Assembly (NCBI GenBank): GCA_030524545.1
Contig: JAUNGM010000007.1
Span: forward strand, 91,874 to 155,873
Reading direction: 5' to 3'
DNA from: Eubacteriales bacterium
GTDB taxonomy: Bacteria > Bacillota > Clostridia > Lachnospirales > Lachnospiraceae
Length of the DNA stretch: 64,000 nt
Shown here: positions 25,981 to 34,968 of the stretch, in pieces
Layout: each line of letters starts with the position of its first letter
How positions within the stretch are numbered: position 1 is the stretch's first letter
The notes under the pieces: model-generated
Seen by the model: the letters and a program-made list of their open reading frames with translations, nothing else
What the model was told of the DNA's origin: nothing
Databases searched by the model: none
Made by a program: the position numbers and the translations under genes

Positions 25981-26010
25981 ATGGAGGAGCTTTTATAAAA
26001 GCTCCTCCAT
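25981..26010. terminator. Perfect 30-base palindrome between convergent genes
   Basis: 14-bp perfect arms (ATGGAGGAGCTTTT) around AT. It contains the stop codon and last codons of the minus-strand DUF4364 gene and lies 28 bases after the rarA stop. It can fold in RNA from either direction but lacks a clear T-run, so termination or mRNA-end protection are both possible. Confidence 0.6.
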
Positions 26011-26505
26011 GATTGTTGCATAAATATCCTGACTCTTTTTGGCCCAGTTACGGCAGATGGATCTGGCCGCTTCGCGATTCGGTGCGGAAATGTTCAGATC
26101 CAGCAGGGAAGTGTTTTTTTCGATGAGCTGGCATCTAACTGCGTAACCTCCCTGAGGGGTTTCATAATAATCGGCAGGCATGAGGATTCGTTCCGGAATC
26201 TGGCAGCCTCTGGTTTTAAGATATTCGTGAACTTCCTGTTTGATATCGGAAGAAAGCTCATTTTCAAAATAGCTGAGTGTTTTTCTGCCCTCCTCGGATA
26301 TATGGTAATAGGAGGTATTGGAAACTGTCTGCTTTTCCAGAAGGTCTGTCTCCACTAGTTCGGAAATCGCCTGTTGAAGATGAAAATAATTGGTATATTC
26401 CCGATCCAGGATGAATTCTGAAATCTGGGAATTGGTCAGATCGTTTTCCGAATTCTGCAGCATATATAATACGATCAATTTATAAGTGGTAAATGGTGTT
26501 GCCAT
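25993..26505 (-). CDS. DUF4364 family protein (winged-helix-like)
   Basis: 170 residues. The first 80 resemble a winged-helix DNA-binding fold (YKLIVLYMLQNSENDLTNSQISEFI, then HLQQAISELVETDLLEK), as in DUF4364 proteins of clostridia, often called transcriptional regulators without proof. Start has AAAGGAGG upstream on the minus strand. Its first 26 bases overlap the end of the radical SAM gene, so the two are translationally linked. Confidence 0.85.
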   Translation of the reverse strand: MATPFTTYKLIVLYMLQNSENDLTNSQISEFILDREYTNYFHLQQAISELVETDLLEKQTVSNTSYYHISEEGRKTLSYFENELSSDIKQEVHEYLKTRGCQIPERILMPADYYETPQGGYAVRCQLIEKNTSLLDLNISAPNREAARSICRNWAKKSQDIYATIMEELL

Positions 26506-27505
26506 GGTTGCCTCCTTTTGCAGTAGGGTGTTCCTTTTGAAACGCTTTTCCCTGAAAGCTGCCGCGCTCCTTCATAGAATGGTGAAGGAGATTTAAGACC
26601 TCTCTTTTGCGGCTGGCCCAGAGCGGAGCAATGAGCAGATCTTTGGGGCCGTCTCCTGTCATGCGGTGAATGACGATGGAGGGAGACAGATGTTCCAGAC
26701 AGTCTATGAGAAGATTCAGATATTCGTCACGTTCATAGACCCGGAAAAGTCCCCGGGCATAATCCTCTGCCAGATCGGTACCGGCAAGAACATGGAGAAG
26801 CTGAAGCTTAATTCCCTGAATATCCATTCCGTTCAGATATTCCATAGTGCTGAGAATATCCTTTGGAGATTCACCGGGGAGGCCGAGAATCGTATGGACG
26901 ATCACTTCCAGGTCCCGGCTGCGGAGCTCCCGGACCGCTTTTTCGAAACAGGAGAGAGGATATCCGCGGCGGATATACTGAGCAGTCTTCCGGTGAATCG
27001 TCTGAAGGCCAAGCTCTATCCAGACGGGTTTCTGACGGTTCAGGGAATCTAAAAGTGCAAGTACCTCATCTCCGAGACAGTCCGGCCTTGTGCCGATAGA
27101 AAGTGCAACGACAGAAGGATGGCGGATGGCTTCTGTAAATATTTTTTCCAGGTAATCTACAGGTGCATAGGTGTTGGTGTATGCCTGGAAATAAGCAATA
27201 TATTTGTCAATGGGCCGCTTGGCAGAAAGGACTGCAATCTGGCTGTTGATCTGGTCAGTAATAGACAGGGAAGCATCTGCGGCAAAATCGCCGCTTCCTC
27301 CTGCACTGCAAAAAATACAGCCTCCGTGTCCGATCGTTCCATCCCGGTTGGGACAGGACATGCCGCCGTTCAGAGTGACCTTATAAACCTTCTCTCCAAA
27401 CCGCTCCCGAAGCATGTAATCCAGGGAATGATAGGGCTTTTCATTCCATTTCATGGGACAGGCATCTGTTGGCTTATCATAAGGATATGCAGCAGGATGT
27501 TCCAT
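26480..27505 (-). CDS. Radical SAM protein, TIGR01212/YhcC family
   Basis: 341 residues. The [4Fe-4S] cysteines lie in CPNRDGTIGHGGCIFC, the long-spaced form typical of this family rather than plain CxxxCxxC. Conserved YFQAYTNTYAP and ALSIGTRPDCL follow. Its reaction is unassigned; relatives are linked to RNA modification by similarity to Elp3. The start at 27505 overlaps the stop of the DUF624 gene (TAATG); a later ATG at 27454 (MKWNEKPYHSL) matches where many homologues begin but lacks a ribosome site. Confidence 0.92.
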   Translation of the reverse strand: MEHPAAYPYDKPTDACPMKWNEKPYHSLDYMLRERFGEKVYKVTLNGGMSCPNRDGTIGHGGCIFCSAGGSGDFAADASLSITDQINSQIAVLSAKRPIDKYIAYFQAYTNTYAPVDYLEKIFTEAIRHPSVVALSIGTRPDCLGDEVLALLDSLNRQKPVWIELGLQTIHRKTAQYIRRGYPLSCFEKAVRELRSRDLEVIVHTILGLPGESPKDILSTMEYLNGMDIQGIKLQLLHVLAGTDLAEDYARGLFRVYERDEYLNLLIDCLEHLSPSIVIHRMTGDGPKDLLIAPLWASRKREVLNLLHHSMKERGSFQGKAFQKEHPTAKGGNHGNTIYHL

Positions 27506-28197
27506 TATGCCTGGTCTCCGTTATCAGGCAGATTTCCAGGAGAATCCAGGGAGTCCCCGGCGTCCTCTTCCTTGGGAATATAATTGTCAAATATCTTTAC
27601 AAAGAAGAAAGAATTGCAGTATGCGATTAAAGCAAAACCAACCAGGACGAACAGCATCATCAGTGTGGACATAACCCTTGCGTCCGGAATGAACAGCAGT
27701 GCAACAGGAACTGCTGTGATTACCAGCATCAGCAGCGTATACGGCAGATGGCGGATAGCCATCAGGAATGCATTCGTAAAGGTGGCCTTGATAGTATTGT
27801 AAAATTTGGACAATACCGGATAAATATAAAGGAAGATCATGAGGTACAGGACTGTAAATGCCATGAAGATTACGAACAGTACCTGATACATGCTGCCCTG
27901 TAACTGGTTGACGATCCGAATGTCAAAGAACAGCAGCAAAGCAGTCACAAGCATGATCAGATGAATGATGGTAGCCTGCTTGAAGTTCTCCTTGAAGGAT
28001 TTGAAAAAGCTTCTTATAATGTAGGATTCTTCATTGCGCACCATCTTCAAAGTGACATAAAACATTGCCGTTATGGATGCTCCCGCGGTAATGATGGGAA
28101 TACAGCATACAATGCAGAGCAGATTCAGGATAATCAGATCCGCAACCCTCCCCATAAATACGAAAAATTTATTGTCCATGTTAAAAAAACGGTCCAT
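27505..28197 (-). CDS. DUF624 / YesL-like membrane protein
   Basis: 230 residues, five to six membrane segments; begins MDRFFNMDNKFFVFMGRVADLIILNLL, the YesL pattern. YesL-type genes usually sit beside carbohydrate transport genes and YesMN-type regulators in Firmicutes, and here the gene is divergent from exactly such a sensor locus. Biochemical role unknown. Overlaps the radical SAM gene by one base pair. Confidence 0.85.
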   Translation of the reverse strand: MDRFFNMDNKFFVFMGRVADLIILNLLCIVCCIPIITAGASITAMFYVTLKMVRNEESYIIRSFFKSFKENFKQATIIHLIMLVTALLLFFDIRIVNQLQGSMYQVLFVIFMAFTVLYLMIFLYIYPVLSKFYNTIKATFTNAFLMAIRHLPYTLLMLVITAVPVALLFIPDARVMSTLMMLFVLVGFALIAYCNSFFFVKIFDNYIPKEEDAGDSLDSPGNLPDNGDQA

Positions 28198-28306
28198 AGT
28201 ATTACTTCCTCCCTATATTTCTAAAAAAATCTACAGTTAAAGAATAGTATAGCGAAAAAGCACATAAAAAGCAATTTCAAAATATATCCTGCTGGAAATT
28301 TTTATG

Positions 28307-28334
28307 TTGAGTTACAGGGAAGCTCTGTTATAAT
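28307..28334 (+). promoter_or_regulatory. Promoter of the sugar-sensor operon
   Basis: TTGAGT (28307-28312), 16-base spacer, TATAAT (28329-28334) with a TGT extension before the -10 box. Confidence 0.6.
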
Positions 28335-28386
28335 AAAAGAAGACGAGAATTTGCTGTTCCCGGCAGGAATGGCAGAAGGGAAATTT

Positions 28387-29400
28387 ATGAAGAAAAAGCG
28401 AAAAATAGGTAAAGAAATCTGGCTGATGCTGCTGGCAGCATTTATTGCCGTGCTGTTTTTTTTACTGATGACTTCCTATTATAGAAATATCATGAAAAAA
28501 GCGGGAGTATCGGCCAATGAAATGAATCAGATATATCAGTACCAGTATGAGATGATCGTGGACAGCAGGAATATTACCTTTTGGCAGGATGTTTATAAGA
28601 ATGCACAGAAAGAAGCGCTGGAACACGGCGCAGTTCTGGAACTGAGAGGCGTTGAGAACAGTGAGGATTATGATAAAGCAGATTATATGGACATGAGCAT
28701 TGCCGCACAGGTGGACGGTATCATCCTGGAGTATAATGGGGAAGAGGGACTTCAGGAAAAGATTGACGAAGCAGTTGGAAAGGGAATCCCTGTAGTCACG
28801 ATTGTGAATGATGCTCCCAGGAGCATGCGGCAGTCCTTTGTGGGGATCAATGACTATCAGCTTGGTCAGGTATACGGTGCGGAGGTGGCAAACCTGATGG
28901 ATGCCAATACCAGCAGGGTGCTGGTGCTTTTGAACCGTGAGCAGGAACTTGGACAGAACCAGCTTTATGCACAGATCTACAGCGCTGTGGAGGCCAAGGC
29001 AGGTTCGGACCGTAAGATCAAGATCCAGTCTCAGAATGTCATGTCCAGGAGCCAGTTTGATGCGGAGGAAGTGATACGGGATATTTTTCAGTCAGAGGAA
29101 GGACCGCCGGAGATTCTTGTGTGTCTGGATGAAGTGACAACAGAATGCGCCTACCAGGCTATGATTGATTACAATATGGTGGGAGAGGTAAAAATCATCG
29201 GATACTACATTTCCAAAACAATTGTGGATGCAGTCAGCAAAGGTCTGCTTCCGGTAACCCTCAGCATGGATGTAGAACAGATTGGTACCTACAGTATTGA
29301 AGCACTTACGGAATATTGGGAAGTAGGACGTTCTAATTCCTACTATACGGTGGATCTGCAGGTGATCACAAGGGAAAACTGGAAGCAGCAGGAGAACTGA
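28387..29400 (+). CDS. Membrane-anchored periplasmic-binding sensor protein (XylFII-like)
   Basis: 337 residues. One uncleaved membrane segment (about residues 13-33) after a KKKRK start, then a type I periplasmic-binding domain: DGIILEYNGEEGLQEKIDEAVGKGIPVVTIVND is the family hinge pattern and DEVTTECAYQAMIDY the second lobe. It lacks a lipobox and stands directly before a LytS/YesM-type kinase and a YesN-type regulator. In Clostridium beijerinckii the XylFII-LytS-YesN trio works this way: the binding protein senses xylose and signals through the kinase. The same role is inferred here; the sugar is not known. ATG at 28387 has AGAAGGGA; an upstream ATG at 28351 is less likely. Confidence 0.85.
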   Translation: MKKKRKIGKEIWLMLLAAFIAVLFFLLMTSYYRNIMKKAGVSANEMNQIYQYQYEMIVDSRNITFWQDVYKNAQKEALEHGAVLELRGVENSEDYDKADYMDMSIAAQVDGIILEYNGEEGLQEKIDEAVGKGIPVVTIVNDAPRSMRQSFVGINDYQLGQVYGAEVANLMDANTSRVLVLLNREQELGQNQLYAQIYSAVEAKAGSDRKIKIQSQNVMSRSQFDAEEVIRDIFQSEEGPPEILVCLDEVTTECAYQAMIDYNMVGEVKIIGYYISKTIVDAVSKGLLPVTLSMDVEQIGTYSIEALTEYWEVGRSNSYYTVDLQVITRENWKQQEN

Positions 29401-29401
29401 T

Positions 29402-30898
29402 ATGAGAAAGAGAAGACGATTGAGGTGGAGGGATCTGCCGCTGGCAGTGAAGGTACTGTTCCAGGTGAGTATGGTAGCGCTTGTCCTTTTCAGCACGAAT
29501 ATCCTTATGTATTGGCAGATGAACAATATGATGCGCAGCCTGGATTCTGTTTATGCCAGCAACGTGAATCTGACAGAACTGGCAGAATCCCTGGAGGCGG
29601 TTCAGACAGATATGTATAATTACCTGACAGTAAAGACATCCGATTCCCTGGAAAGCTATTACCGGAGTGAAGAAAAATACAGGAATCTTCTGGAACAGCT
29701 CAACGAGCAGGTAATGGAAAACCCGGTGAAGCTCCTGGAAAAAAATATCCGTAAAATGTCCGAAACCTATCTGGACTACACAGCAGAAACCGTTTTGGCC
29801 AAAAGAGGAAGAAATGTGGAGAAGTATAAGGGATACTATGCGGATACCCTGCAGATGTACCGTTATCTGAATTCCTACATTTCCGACCTGAATGTACAGC
29901 AGTTTAAAAATAACTCATCCAGTTATCAGGCGCTGCAGAGTGCAATTCAGTATATGGAGGTAGTCAGCACAGTCATGCTGGTGCTGATGATGGGTGTCTG
30001 TATTCTGATGCTCTTTTATATGGTAAAGGGAGTTGTGGCACCTTTGACGGGAATGGCAGCTACGGCTAATCTGGTGGGACAGGCTAATTTTAATGTAAAG
30101 ATGCCGCCTACGGATGCGGAGGATGAGGTTGGTGTAGTAACAAGGGCTTTTAATACCATGGTTTCAAGTCTGGAAGAATATATGAAGCTTACCAAAGAAA
30201 ACATGGAAAAAGAGCAGGAGATGATGGAGCGGGAGCTTCTGATGGAGACGCATCTGAAGGAGGCCCAGCTGAAATATCTGCAGTCCCAGATCAATCCGCA
30301 TTTTCTGTTTAATTCCCTGAATGCAGGGGCGCAGCTTGCCATGATGGAGGATGCGGAGAAAACCTGCATTTTTGTGGAGCGGATGGCTGATTTTTTCCGC
30401 TATAATGTAAAAAAAGGCAGTGAAGATGCCACGCTGATGGAAGAAGTGGAGGCAGTGGAGAATTATGTTTATATTTTGAATGTCCGTTTTGCAGGAGAAA
30501 TCCATTACACAGATGAGGTGGACGAGAGTGTTCTGGACTGTAAAGTACCAAGCATGATCCTTCAGCCGCTGGTGGAGAATGCGGTCAATCATGGTATCCG
30601 CAATATAGAATGGGAAGGCACCATTCGTCTCCGTGTAAAAAGGGACGGTGATGTTATCCGCATCAGCGTGAAGGACAACGGAAAGGGGATGTCTGCAGAC
30701 CGGATTGAGCAGGTTCTCAACGGCGAAGTGCAGAGCGAGGAAAGCCCCGGAGACTCCACCGGCATTGGGATGCACAATGTGATCAGCAGGCTGGAACTGT
30801 ATTACAAGCAGAAGAATCTTCTGATGATCAGGAGCGAGGGTGAGAATCAGGGAACAGAAGTGATCATTACCATTCCGGATATGCAGCCGGGTGAGTGA
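29402..30898 (+). CDS. Sensor histidine kinase, LytS/YesM family
   Basis: 498 residues: membrane segment (about 17-38), extracellular helical domain, second membrane segment (about 185-210), HAMP domain, then His_kinase with the phospho-acceptor histidine in QSQINPHFLFNSLN and an HATPase domain (LVENAVNHGI, DNGKGM, GIGMHN). It starts one base after the sensor gene stop. Receives signal from the adjacent binding protein and passes phosphate to the YesN-type regulator. Confidence 0.94.
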   Translation: MRKRRRLRWRDLPLAVKVLFQVSMVALVLFSTNILMYWQMNNMMRSLDSVYASNVNLTELAESLEAVQTDMYNYLTVKTSDSLESYYRSEEKYRNLLEQLNEQVMENPVKLLEKNIRKMSETYLDYTAETVLAKRGRNVEKYKGYYADTLQMYRYLNSYISDLNVQQFKNNSSSYQALQSAIQYMEVVSTVMLVLMMGVCILMLFYMVKGVVAPLTGMAATANLVGQANFNVKMPPTDAEDEVGVVTRAFNTMVSSLEEYMKLTKENMEKEQEMMERELLMETHLKEAQLKYLQSQINPHFLFNSLNAGAQLAMMEDAEKTCIFVERMADFFRYNVKKGSEDATLMEEVEAVENYVYILNVRFAGEIHYTDEVDESVLDCKVPSMILQPLVENAVNHGIRNIEWEGTIRLRVKRDGDVIRISVKDNGKGMSADRIEQVLNGEVQSEESPGDSTGIGMHNVISRLELYYKQKNLLMIRSEGENQGTEVIITIPDMQPGE

Positions 30899-30931
30899 TC
30901 AATAGGAATAATTGATATGGAAGGAAAAAAG

Positions 30932-32527
30932 ATGTACCGAATTTTACTTGCAGATGATGAAGGCATTATGCTGGAAGCTTTAAAAAATATTATCAATAGT
31001 AATTTTGGAAGCGAATGTGAAATTGCCTGTGCCAAAACCGGAAGGGCCGTGGTGGAACAGGCAGAGACGTTCCGTCCGGATATTGCCTTTATGGATATTC
31101 AGATGCCGGGGTTAAGCGGCATTCAGGCGATGAAAGAAATCCGTAAATTTAACCAGAGTACGATTTTCATTGTCATTACGGCATATGATAAATTTAACTA
31201 TGCACAGGAAGCGATTAATCTGGGTGTCATGGAATACCTGACAAAGCCGGTCAATAAAAAGAAAATCCTGGAGGTATGTATGAAGGCCATGCGCCAGGTG
31301 GATGAAGCACGGAAGAAGCGCAGTGATGACCTGAAGATCCGGGAAAAACTGGAAACAGTCGTTCCTATTATCGAATCCGGCTATCTATACAACCTGCTGC
31401 TCCAGGATGATTTTCATACTTATCAGAGCAATTACCGGGAACTTTTAAATATTGAAAAGGATTATGCTTTTATGGCGGTCGTGGAATTTGGGGACGGCGT
31501 AGAGAATGGGATCCTGACCAATGCGGTCGGCGCCAGTGTCCGTGCCAGCAGGTTTTACCCGGAATTCCGGGAAATCACCAAAGGCTTTTTTGACTGCCTG
31601 GTTGGGCCTGTTATGGGCAACCGCATTGTGCTTCTGGTTCCTCATGAGACCGGAACCGTGGAATATGAGGAACGCGTGGAAATCCTTACCAGGATGAGAA
31701 ATCTGATACATAAGCTGGAAAACCGTATTGACAGTAAGTTCAGGGGCGGAATCGGCAGGGTGCGTCCTCTGGAAGATGTGAAGGAGTCCTACACGGAAGC
31801 TCTCCGCGCACTCAGGGAAGGCGACAGCCATGTGGTTCACATCAACGATATTCCAAGTATTCAGGACTATGACGGAGAATATCCGCTGGATCTTGAAAAT
31901 CGCTATTTCCAAAGGACTATGGAGGCTGACTATGCAGGTGCTGCTTCGGCTGCCAACCAGTTTTTTGACTGGATGCTGAAGAATTATATGGATTATCGGG
32001 CAGATATTGAGATCAAAGTGTTGGAGCTGGTTATGCGGGTAGAGTACAGTGCTTTCTTCAAAGGCGGCGTGAAATACGGGTTCCGTTACAGAGAAAATTA
32101 TCTCAGGGATATCCAGTCCTGCAGAGATTATGAAGAGCTTCGTGCCTGGTTCCTTGTGAAAACCGAGGATGTCTGCAGGGGGATGGCTACCACCAAGGAA
32201 AAAGAGTCGGAATCTGTTGTGGCCAAAGCCAGGGCCTATATTGATGAAAATTACCAGAATGATATTTCTCTGGATGATGTGTCCAGATTGGTGGATATCA
32301 GTCCGTATTATTTCAGTAAGCTGTTTAAACAGGAGCAGGGAGAGGGATTCATTGAATATGTCACAAGAATCCGAATGCAGAACGCGCGTCAGCTCCTGAA
32401 GAACCAAAACTACAGCATCAAGGAAATCTGTGCAATGTGCGGATACAGCGACCCGAATTATTTCAGCAGGATCTTTAAAAGATACGAAGGCGTGACACCA
32501 AGTGAGTACAGAGAAAGGTTGGGATAG
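30932..32527 (+). CDS. YesN-type response regulator with AraC HTH
   Basis: 531 residues from the ATG at 30932 (AAGGAA upstream) or 536 from an ATG at 30917. Amino-terminal receiver (LLADDEG, phospho-acceptor Asp in AFMDIQMPG, Lys in TKPVNKK), long linker, carboxy-terminal AraC-type double helix-turn-helix (ISLDDVSRLVDISPYYFSKLFKQ, then IKEICAMCGYSDPNYFSRIFKRY). Likely activates the transporter genes downstream. Confidence 0.94.
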   Translation: MYRILLADDEGIMLEALKNIINSNFGSECEIACAKTGRAVVEQAETFRPDIAFMDIQMPGLSGIQAMKEIRKFNQSTIFIVITAYDKFNYAQEAINLGVMEYLTKPVNKKKILEVCMKAMRQVDEARKKRSDDLKIREKLETVVPIIESGYLYNLLLQDDFHTYQSNYRELLNIEKDYAFMAVVEFGDGVENGILTNAVGASVRASRFYPEFREITKGFFDCLVGPVMGNRIVLLVPHETGTVEYEERVEILTRMRNLIHKLENRIDSKFRGGIGRVRPLEDVKESYTEALRALREGDSHVVHINDIPSIQDYDGEYPLDLENRYFQRTMEADYAGAASAANQFFDWMLKNYMDYRADIEIKVLELVMRVEYSAFFKGGVKYGFRYRENYLRDIQSCRDYEELRAWFLVKTEDVCRGMATTKEKESESVVAKARAYIDENYQNDISLDDVSRLVDISPYYFSKLFKQEQGEGFIEYVTRIRMQNARQLLKNQNYSIKEICAMCGYSDPNYFSRIFKRYEGVTPSEYRERLG

Positions 32528-32529
32528 GA

Positions 32530-33585
32530 ATGAAAAAGTGCAGCGGGATTCTGGCAGTACTGATCGTTATCTGCGTCCTGTTCTGCGGCTGCGGCGGAGG
32601 ACAGGAAGAGACGGAGAACAAATCCGGAAGCACAGAATCAGAAAATGCGGATGCAGTAAAAATAGGACTCAGTTTTGATTCCTTTGTCATTGAGCGCTGG
32701 CTCCGTGACCGGGATGCTTTCGTGCCTACGGCCAGGGAACTGGGGGCGGAAGTGAATGTGCAGAATGCCAACGGAAGCGTGAAGGAACAGATTTCCCAGA
32801 TCGAATATCTGATAGAAAAAGATGTGGATGTGCTGGTTGTGGTCGCGGTTGACTGCAATGCCCTAACGGAAGTTGTAGCAAAGGCCCATAAGGCTGGAAT
32901 CCCGGTGATATCTTATGACCGTCTGATCCGGGATGCAGGTACGGATCTGTACGTTTCCTTTGACAACAGGGCAGTCGGAAGCCTGATGGCCGAGAACCTG
33001 AAAGCAGCGATTCCGTCCGGAGGCGAGATTTTTATGATTCAGGGTCCGGAGGAGGACAATAATGTCCGGCTTGTACGGGAAGGCTTTGAAGAGGGATTAA
33101 AGGGCGGGAATCTTGAGGCCGTCTATAAGGCCAACTGCGAGGGCTGGCTTGCGGAGCAGGCTGCCGAGTATCTGGATGAAGCGCTGGAAGAGTATCCGGA
33201 TGTCAAAGGAATCATGTGCGGGAATGATGACATTGCCTCTCAGGTTGTCCGGGTTCTTTCAGAAAACCGTATGGCAGGAAAGGTGCAGGTGGTGGGACAG
33301 GACGGCGACCTGGCAGCCTGTCAGCGGATTGTGGAAGGGACCCAGACCATGACTGCATTCAAATCCGTGGAGATTCTTGCAAAAGCAGCGGCCGAGTATG
33401 CGGTGAAGATGGCAAAGGGAGAGGAACTGGACAGGGTCAACAGCAGCATCAGCGATGGTTCTAAAGAGATTCCGTTCTGTATGCTGCAGCCGATCGCGGT
33501 GACAAAGAAAAATATGGATGAGATTATTATAGAAGGAGGTTTCCATTCCGAAGAGGATGTTTATCTGAATGTTCCAAGAAACTGA
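32530..33585 (+). CDS. Sugar-binding lipoprotein (xylose/ribose-type)
   Basis: 351 residues. Signal peptide ending in a lipobox-like VLFCGC, then a type I periplasmic-binding domain (KIGLSFDSFVIERWLRDRDAFV, VISYDRLIRDAG, CGNDDIASQVVRVL). Starts two bases after the regulator stop, so it belongs to the sensing operon rather than to the transporter operon, which has its own terminator and promoter. It could feed the ChvE-MmsAB transporter or act as a second sensory protein. Confidence 0.9.
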   Translation: MKKCSGILAVLIVICVLFCGCGGGQEETENKSGSTESENADAVKIGLSFDSFVIERWLRDRDAFVPTARELGAEVNVQNANGSVKEQISQIEYLIEKDVDVLVVVAVDCNALTEVVAKAHKAGIPVISYDRLIRDAGTDLYVSFDNRAVGSLMAENLKAAIPSGGEIFMIQGPEEDNNVRLVREGFEEGLKGGNLEAVYKANCEGWLAEQAAEYLDEALEEYPDVKGIMCGNDDIASQVVRVLSENRMAGKVQVVGQDGDLAACQRIVEGTQTMTAFKSVEILAKAAAEYAVKMAKGEELDRVNSSISDGSKEIPFCMLQPIAVTKKNMDEIIIEGGFHSEEDVYLNVPRN

Positions 33586-33660
33586 CCGGAAAACAGGAAA
33601 AATTGTGGAACATATATAAAAATCCCCAAAAAGTCAATAGGAAATTCTTGTTGCAAAAAT

Positions 33661-33685
33661 GTCTTGCTTTTGGCAGGACTTTTTT
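33661..33685 (+). terminator. Terminator between the sensing operon and the ChvE-MmsAB transporter
   Basis: GTCTTGC / GCAGGAC (one G-U pair), 5-base loop, six T. Confidence 0.8.
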
Positions 33686-33736
33686 GTTTTTCCGTAAAAT
33701 TTCCGATATTTTGGCAACTAAATCCTGTATTCCCTA

Positions 33737-33745
33737 TGCTACAAT
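33737..33745 (+). promoter_or_regulatory. Extended -10 promoter of the sugar transporter
   Basis: TGCTACAAT: TGn followed by TACAAT (33740-33745). TTGGCA at 33711-33716 is too far (23 bases) to be a standard -35 box, consistent with activator dependence. Confidence 0.4.
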
Positions 33746-33801
33746 AACATCATCAAAAACGGAGTACCCATTCGGTACAAAAAGAAACGGAGGATTTCAA
33801 G

Positions 33802-34866
33802 ATGAAAAGAAAGTTATTTGCAGCAACTATGTGCGCAGTAATGGTAGCTGGAACAATCGCAGCACCTGCAGCAGTAAAAGCTGAGAGCAAGGGGCTTATC
33901 GGTGTGGCAATGCCTACTCAGGATCTTCAGAGATGGAACCAGGACGGCGAGAACATGAAGGCAGAGCTGGAAGCAAAAGGCTACGAAGTAGACCTTCAGT
34001 TTGCCGGCAATGATGTTGCTACTCAGGTTTCTCAGATTGAGAACATGATCGCTAACGGAGATCAGTTACTGGTTATCGCTTCTATCGAAGGTGATTCCCT
34101 TGGAACCGTACTTGCACAGGCTAAAGAAGCTGAGATTCCGGTTATCTCCTATGACCGTCTGATCATGAACACAGATGCTGTTTCCTACTATGCAACATTT
34201 GATAACTATCTTGTTGGTAAAACTCAGGGACAGTTCCTTGTAGATGCTCTGGATCTGGAAAACCAGGACGGACCGTTCAACATCGAATTTGTAACAGGCG
34301 ACCCTGGCGACAATAACGTAAACTTCTTCTTCGGCGGTGCTATGGATGTTCTTCAGCCGTACATCGACGCAGGCAAACTGGTAGTTCCGTCCGGTCAGAT
34401 GACAAAAGACGAAGTAGCTACTGCTAACTGGGCAACAGAAACTGCACAGGCAAGATTCGAGAACATCCTTTCTTCCTACTATGCAGACGGAACAAACCTT
34501 GACGCAGTTCTTGCTTCCAATGACTCTACAGCACTTGGCGTAGAAAACGCTCTGGCAGCTAACTATACAGGCGAATATCCGGTTATCACCGGTCAGGACT
34601 GTGACATCGCAAATATGCCGAACATCATCGACGGCAAACAGGCTATGTCCGTATTCAAAGATACACGTACTCTGGCATCCAAGGTTGTTGAAATGGTTGA
34701 CGCTATCATGCAGGGCGGCGAAGCTCCTGTAAATGATACTGAAACTTATGACAACGGCACAGGCGTTATCCCGTCTTACCTTTGCGAGCCGGTTGCTGTA
34801 ACAGTTGACAACTACAAAGAAATGCTGGTTGACTCCGGATACTATACAGAGGATCAGTTACAGTAA
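33802..34866 (+). CDS. chvE: Multiple-monosaccharide ABC transporter substrate-binding protein ChvE
   Basis: 354 residues, type I periplasmic-binding fold. Signal peptide ends AAVKA before ESKGLIGVAMPTQDLQRWNQDG, a ChvE-like mature start. There is no lipobox cysteine at the cleavage site. ChvE relatives bind aldoses such as galactose, arabinose, glucose and xylose. GGAGG lies before the ATG. It is followed by mmsA and mmsB and preceded by its own promoter; a GC-rich hairpin separates it from mmsA. Confidence 0.93.
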   Translation: MKRKLFAATMCAVMVAGTIAAPAAVKAESKGLIGVAMPTQDLQRWNQDGENMKAELEAKGYEVDLQFAGNDVATQVSQIENMIANGDQLLVIASIEGDSLGTVLAQAKEAEIPVISYDRLIMNTDAVSYYATFDNYLVGKTQGQFLVDALDLENQDGPFNIEFVTGDPGDNNVNFFFGGAMDVLQPYIDAGKLVVPSGQMTKDEVATANWATETAQARFENILSSYYADGTNLDAVLASNDSTALGVENALAANYTGEYPVITGQDCDIANMPNIIDGKQAMSVFKDTRTLASKVVEMVDAIMQGGEAPVNDTETYDNGTGVIPSYLCEPVAVTVDNYKEMLVDSGYYTEDQLQ

Positions 34867-34911
34867 TCTGAATATCAGAAAGTAAGAAGTTTCATGTAAA
34901 CAAGTCTTGCA

Positions 34912-34934
34912 CAGGCGGGCGGCACGCCCGCCTG
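34912..34934 (+). other. GC-rich intercistronic hairpin between chvE and mmsA
   Basis: Perfect 9-bp stem CAGGCGGGC / GCCCGCCTG with a 5-base loop, followed by TTGCTTTG, a poor T-run. Likely limits read-through or protects the chvE message, giving more binding protein than ATPase. Confidence 0.65.
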
Positions 34935-34968
34935 TTGCTTTGAAATGATAAGTTTGGAGGGAGAAATT

